64,000 bases of DNA from the NCBI RefSeq assembly GCF_036379515.1, contig NZ_DASVGN010000015.1:1-64000 (forward strand), given 5' to 3'. The notes below the pieces were generated by a model. It had not been told where the DNA came from and ran no database searches. It saw only the letters and a program-made list of their open reading frames with translations. Source of the DNA: Castellaniella sp036379515. GTDB taxonomy: Bacteria > Pseudomonadota > Gammaproteobacteria > Burkholderiales > Burkholderiaceae_B. The position numbers and the translations under genes are program-made. Positions 61,710 to 64,000 of the stretch are shown here, piece by piece; positions within the stretch are counted from its first letter, which is position 1, and every line of letters starts with the position of its first letter.

Positions 61710-62468
61710 TCATAGTCTTCCAATCCTCATGTTGAGAGGCCAGACAATGTTGCGACGCACATTCTCGTCGCCCCAGGCGGATGAAAGGTCGCTGGCAAAG
61801 TTGAGGGGCACCTCTTGGTGCCCGGCTTCTTTGGCGCGCCGGACTGCAGACCACGTGGCGAGGTAGCCCAGGAATTCAGCCAGGTTCCAGTGAACCTTGA
61901 TGGATAGAGGGGGCGCAGCCAGCTCCTCGAATGGAAAGTCGATGGTTGAATAGCCCGCGTCGACGAGCTTTCGCGCGGGAGGCCAGTAGGGACCGATCTC
62001 GTCTCGGTAGAACTGCATGAATCGTTCGTTGAGCTCTGGCTCGAAGCTCAGTACGCCATAGCTGATCAGCGCCAGTATGCCGCCGGGGGCAGCAATCCGT
62101 CTTGCTTCGGTGTAGAAATCCGGCAGATTGAACCAGTGCGCGGCCTGCGCCACCGTGATGAGGTTCGCACAGCCATTGGCCAGCGGCAAGCGTTCGGCCG
62201 GCGAGCGCAGGTAGGTGATCCGCTCGTGAGGAGTGGCGTTTGCAATCTGGTCGGCGCTGGGGTCCAGCCCGGCCACTGAGTCGAAATGGGGCGCAAGGAG
62301 GCGCGTCAACTGCCCATTGCCACACCCCACGTCGACTGCCATTTTTCGGTCTGGCGTGATCGAGGCCAGGAAGGTGGCCAGGTCGGGAGGGTACTCGGGG
62401 CGAAAGCGAGCGTACGCTCGGCCCCCTTGATCGAACCAGTTCCGGGTTGAAGCGGCGTTACAGGACAT
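61710..62468 (-). CDS. Class I SAM-dependent methyltransferase
   Basis: A 252-residue methyltransferase with FARYRPEYP-like YARFRPEYPPDLATFL, the SAM loop AVDVGCGNGQLTRLLAPHFDSVAGLDPS, and LITVAQAAHWFNLPDFYTEARRIAAPGGILALI. The A-A-H-W-F motif is typical of a family of small-molecule/trans-aconitate-like methyltransferases. Substrate unknown. Transcribed away from the Dyp-type gene. Confidence 0.88.
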   Translation of the reverse strand: MSCNAASTRNWFDQGGRAYARFRPEYPPDLATFLASITPDRKMAVDVGCGNGQLTRLLAPHFDSVAGLDPSADQIANATPHERITYLRSPAERLPLANGCANLITVAQAAHWFNLPDFYTEARRIAAPGGILALISYGVLSFEPELNERFMQFYRDEIGPYWPPARKLVDAGYSTIDFPFEELAAPPLSIKVHWNLAEFLGYLATWSAVRRAKEAGHQEVPLNFASDLSSAWGDENVRRNIVWPLNMRIGRL

Positions 62469-62663
62469 GGGTTTGACCTCTCATGGACAAGTTGGTTTTG
62501 GCGGCGGTGAGCCGGGCTACCGTGGTCCGGCCGGTCTTGGTGAGATGAATTCCGCTCTTGCGACCATTGTTGACTGTATAGCGTGCAATCGGTGCGTGCA
62601 TGAAGTTGTCCGTAACCCAGGCCGCAGGCCATAATTGAAGCCCAACGGAATCAGGAGAAGTGA

Positions 62664-63587
62664 TTGCCCACCGCCACCCCCCAGGCCGTCAATGCCCCTC
62701 CGGCGCAGGCCGCTATTTTTCTGGTCTTGTCCATCAGTCCAGGTGCTGAAAATATTCGTACCGTTCGATCGTTTTGCGCCGAAATCTCGGGCCTCGTGCG
62801 TGCGGTGGCTTCTCGGTATCCCGATGGCGGACTTTCGTGCGTCCTCGGGGTAGGTGCAAGCGCGTGGGATGAGTTATTCGGCACACCACGCCCCAAAGAG
62901 CTGCATGGGTTCAAAGAGGTGCAGGGCACTCATCATGCCGTTGCGACGCCGGGGGACATGTTGCTGCACCTGCGGGCCAGGCGCATGGACCTGTGCTTCG
63001 AGCTCAGTGCGCAAATCCTGGCCCGGTTGGGTGCCGCCGTCGCTATCGAAGATGAGACGCATGCCTTCCAGTACTTCGATGCGAGGGCCATGATCGGTTT
63101 CGTCGATGGCGTGGAAAACCCCTCGGGCGCCGAGGCCACTGCGGCAACACTGGTGGGTGATGAAGACGCAGCCTTTGCCGGTGGTAGCTATGTCATCGTG
63201 CAAAAGTACGTGCATGACCTCTCGAGCTGGAACGCCTTGCCCGTGCAGGATCAAGAGAAAATCATCGGCCGCACCAAGCACGACAATATCGAGCTGTCCG
63301 ACGAGGCCAAGCCGTCTTGGGCGCACAACGCCTTGACGATCATTGAAGACGATGGTGAAGAGATCGAAATCGTGCGCGGCAATTTGCCGTATCGCGATCC
63401 GGCCAAGGGCGAGAACGGCACCTATTTCATTGGCTATGCCAAAACGCCTCGGCCCATCGAGCAGATGATCGACAATATGTTCATCGGGCGCCCGCCTGGC
63501 AATTACGACCGGCTGCTCGATTACAGCCGCGCCATCACCGGGTCGCTCTTTTTCGTGCCCTCGGCATCTTTTCTGGAAAATGCCTGA
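62664..63587 (+). CDS. Dyp-type heme peroxidase (YfeX-like)
   Basis: A 307-residue dye-decolorizing peroxidase. It has the GxxDG motif as GFVDGVENPSG, FELSAQILARLG, the likely proximal His in SWAHNALTIIEDDG, and Arg in EIVRGNLPYRD, with the C-terminal GYAKTPRPIEQMIDNMFIG. TTG start at 62664 with AGGAG six bases upstream. Cytosolic, no signal peptide; no encapsulin gene nearby. Confidence 0.94.
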   Translation: MPTATPQAVNAPPAQAAIFLVLSISPGAENIRTVRSFCAEISGLVRAVASRYPDGGLSCVLGVGASAWDELFGTPRPKELHGFKEVQGTHHAVATPGDMLLHLRARRMDLCFELSAQILARLGAAVAIEDETHAFQYFDARAMIGFVDGVENPSGAEATAATLVGDEDAAFAGGSYVIVQKYVHDLSSWNALPVQDQEKIIGRTKHDNIELSDEAKPSWAHNALTIIEDDGEEIEIVRGNLPYRDPAKGENGTYFIGYAKTPRPIEQMIDNMFIGRPPGNYDRLLDYSRAITGSLFFVPSASFLENA

Positions 63588-63622
63588 GCACTCGCGCCTC
63601 ATTGCGCCAGGTTTGCTCGGAC

Positions 63623-64000
63623 CTACAGCGCCAGCAACCAGACGATGAGGGGGACCAGGGCGGCCGTCAGGGCGCCATTGAGCCCCATGGCCAGGCCGGC
63701 GAATGCGCCTGCCGTTTCGCTGTATTCGAAGGCGCGCGCGGTGCCGATACCGTGCGAGGTCATGCCCAGCGCAAAGCCGCTGGCGATCGGGTCGCTCTGC
63801 GTCAGGCGCCCGAGCAGCAGGGTGCCAAATGCGCCGCCCAATACCCCGGTGATGACGACGAACACGACGGTCAGCTCGGCACTCCCGCCGATCTGGTCTG
63901 AAACCCCCATGGCAATCGGGGTGGTGATGGAGCGCGGCAGCAGGGACAGCAGCATATGCCCGTCTATACCCAAGAGTCGGCACAATGCCACGGTGGACAG
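63623..64000 (-). CDS. LrgB/CidB family protein (5' part outside window)
   Basis: The C-terminal 125 residues of a polytopic membrane protein, in frame to the last base of the window. It shows LLSLLPRSITTPIAMGVSDQIGG, VFVVITGVLGGAFGTLLLGRL, ASGFALGMTSHGIGTARAFEYSETAGAFAGLAMGLNGALTAALVPLIVWLL, all LrgB signatures. LrgAB systems control autolysis or export of glycolate/pyruvate. An LrgA partner would lie beyond the window end. Convergent with the peroxidase gene. Confidence 0.93.
   Translation of the reverse strand: MSTVALCRLLGIDGHMLLSLLPRSITTPIAMGVSDQIGGSAELTVVFVVITGVLGGAFGTLLLGRLTQSDPIASGFALGMTSHGIGTARAFEYSETAGAFAGLAMGLNGALTAALVPLIVWLLAL

Overview
The window reads as one contiguous piece of a high-GC betaproteobacterial chromosome, most likely Alcaligenaceae (Burkholderiales; relatives of Bordetella, Achromobacter, Castellaniella). 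Three things point there: the leuS-lptE-holA-proA order, KdsA/enolase/FtsB grouping, and a tmRNA whose tag reads ANDERFALAA. No insertion sequence, prophage, CRISPR array or tRNA was seen. Apart from the tmRNA the window is protein coding, with ordinary short spacers.

Layout. 0-4.8 kb: a chimeric DUF1330/KdsA frame, eno, ftsB, a lone TadE-like gene, hslO (Hsp33) and an RDD membrane protein. 4.6-5.8 kb: three small genes, one of them in a self-contained unit with a near-consensus promoter, a palindrome in the promoter spacer and a 21-bp terminator. 5.8-14.1 kb: a minus-strand housekeeping block (THUMP methyltransferase, HemJ-like protein, proA, holA, lptE, leuS, rpmG, rpmB). 14.3-21.1 kb: cyclopropane-fatty-acid-synthase-like methyltransferase, a glycine-betaine-type ABC transporter, a GT39-type glycosyltransferase and L31 type B. 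21.3-29.7 kb: the most interesting accessory block, a GntR/FCD regulator divergent from a nine-gene operon that pairs an NMT1/SsuA-type ABC importer with a cupin, an Ldh2-type dehydrogenase, a RidA protein, an FAH-family enzyme, a two-domain extradiol dioxygenase and an ACMSD-like amidohydrolase. Together these look like uptake and ring cleavage of an aromatic, possibly amino-aromatic, compound.

29.7-33.9 kb: radC, an FKBP-type isomerase with ispH, a DUF945 protein and a small secreted protein. 34-39.4 kb: a branched-chain-amino-acid-type ABC operon with a Tat-type binding protein and a permease-ATPase fusion. 39.4-46.7 kb: ribA, a second GT39 protein, lipA, LysR divergent from pirin and an FMN reductase, a Tyr/Pro-rich secreted protein and dienelactone hydrolase. 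46.9-49.7 kb: an isolated fliD, the tmRNA gene ssrA, and a Doc/Fic toxin-antitoxin pair preceded by a 19-bp perfect inverted repeat.

49.7-57.7 kb: FrnE-like DsbA, an SDR lacking the catalytic Tyr/Lys with a Fur-box-like site upstream, an EF-hand-like secreted protein, a YjfB motility protein with a FliA-like promoter, SRPBCC, NfeD/stomatin, and an ECF sigma/anti-sigma/MsrQ-like/fasciclin stress module. 57.9-64 kb: tartrate/D-malate dehydrogenase, an HtrA protease, a YaiI pair, a methyltransferase, a Dyp-type peroxidase, and the C-terminal part of an LrgB protein cut by the window end.

Starts were moved downstream of the longest open frame wherever a ribosome binding site or family length argued for it. 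Function calls rest on remembered family motifs, not on searches.
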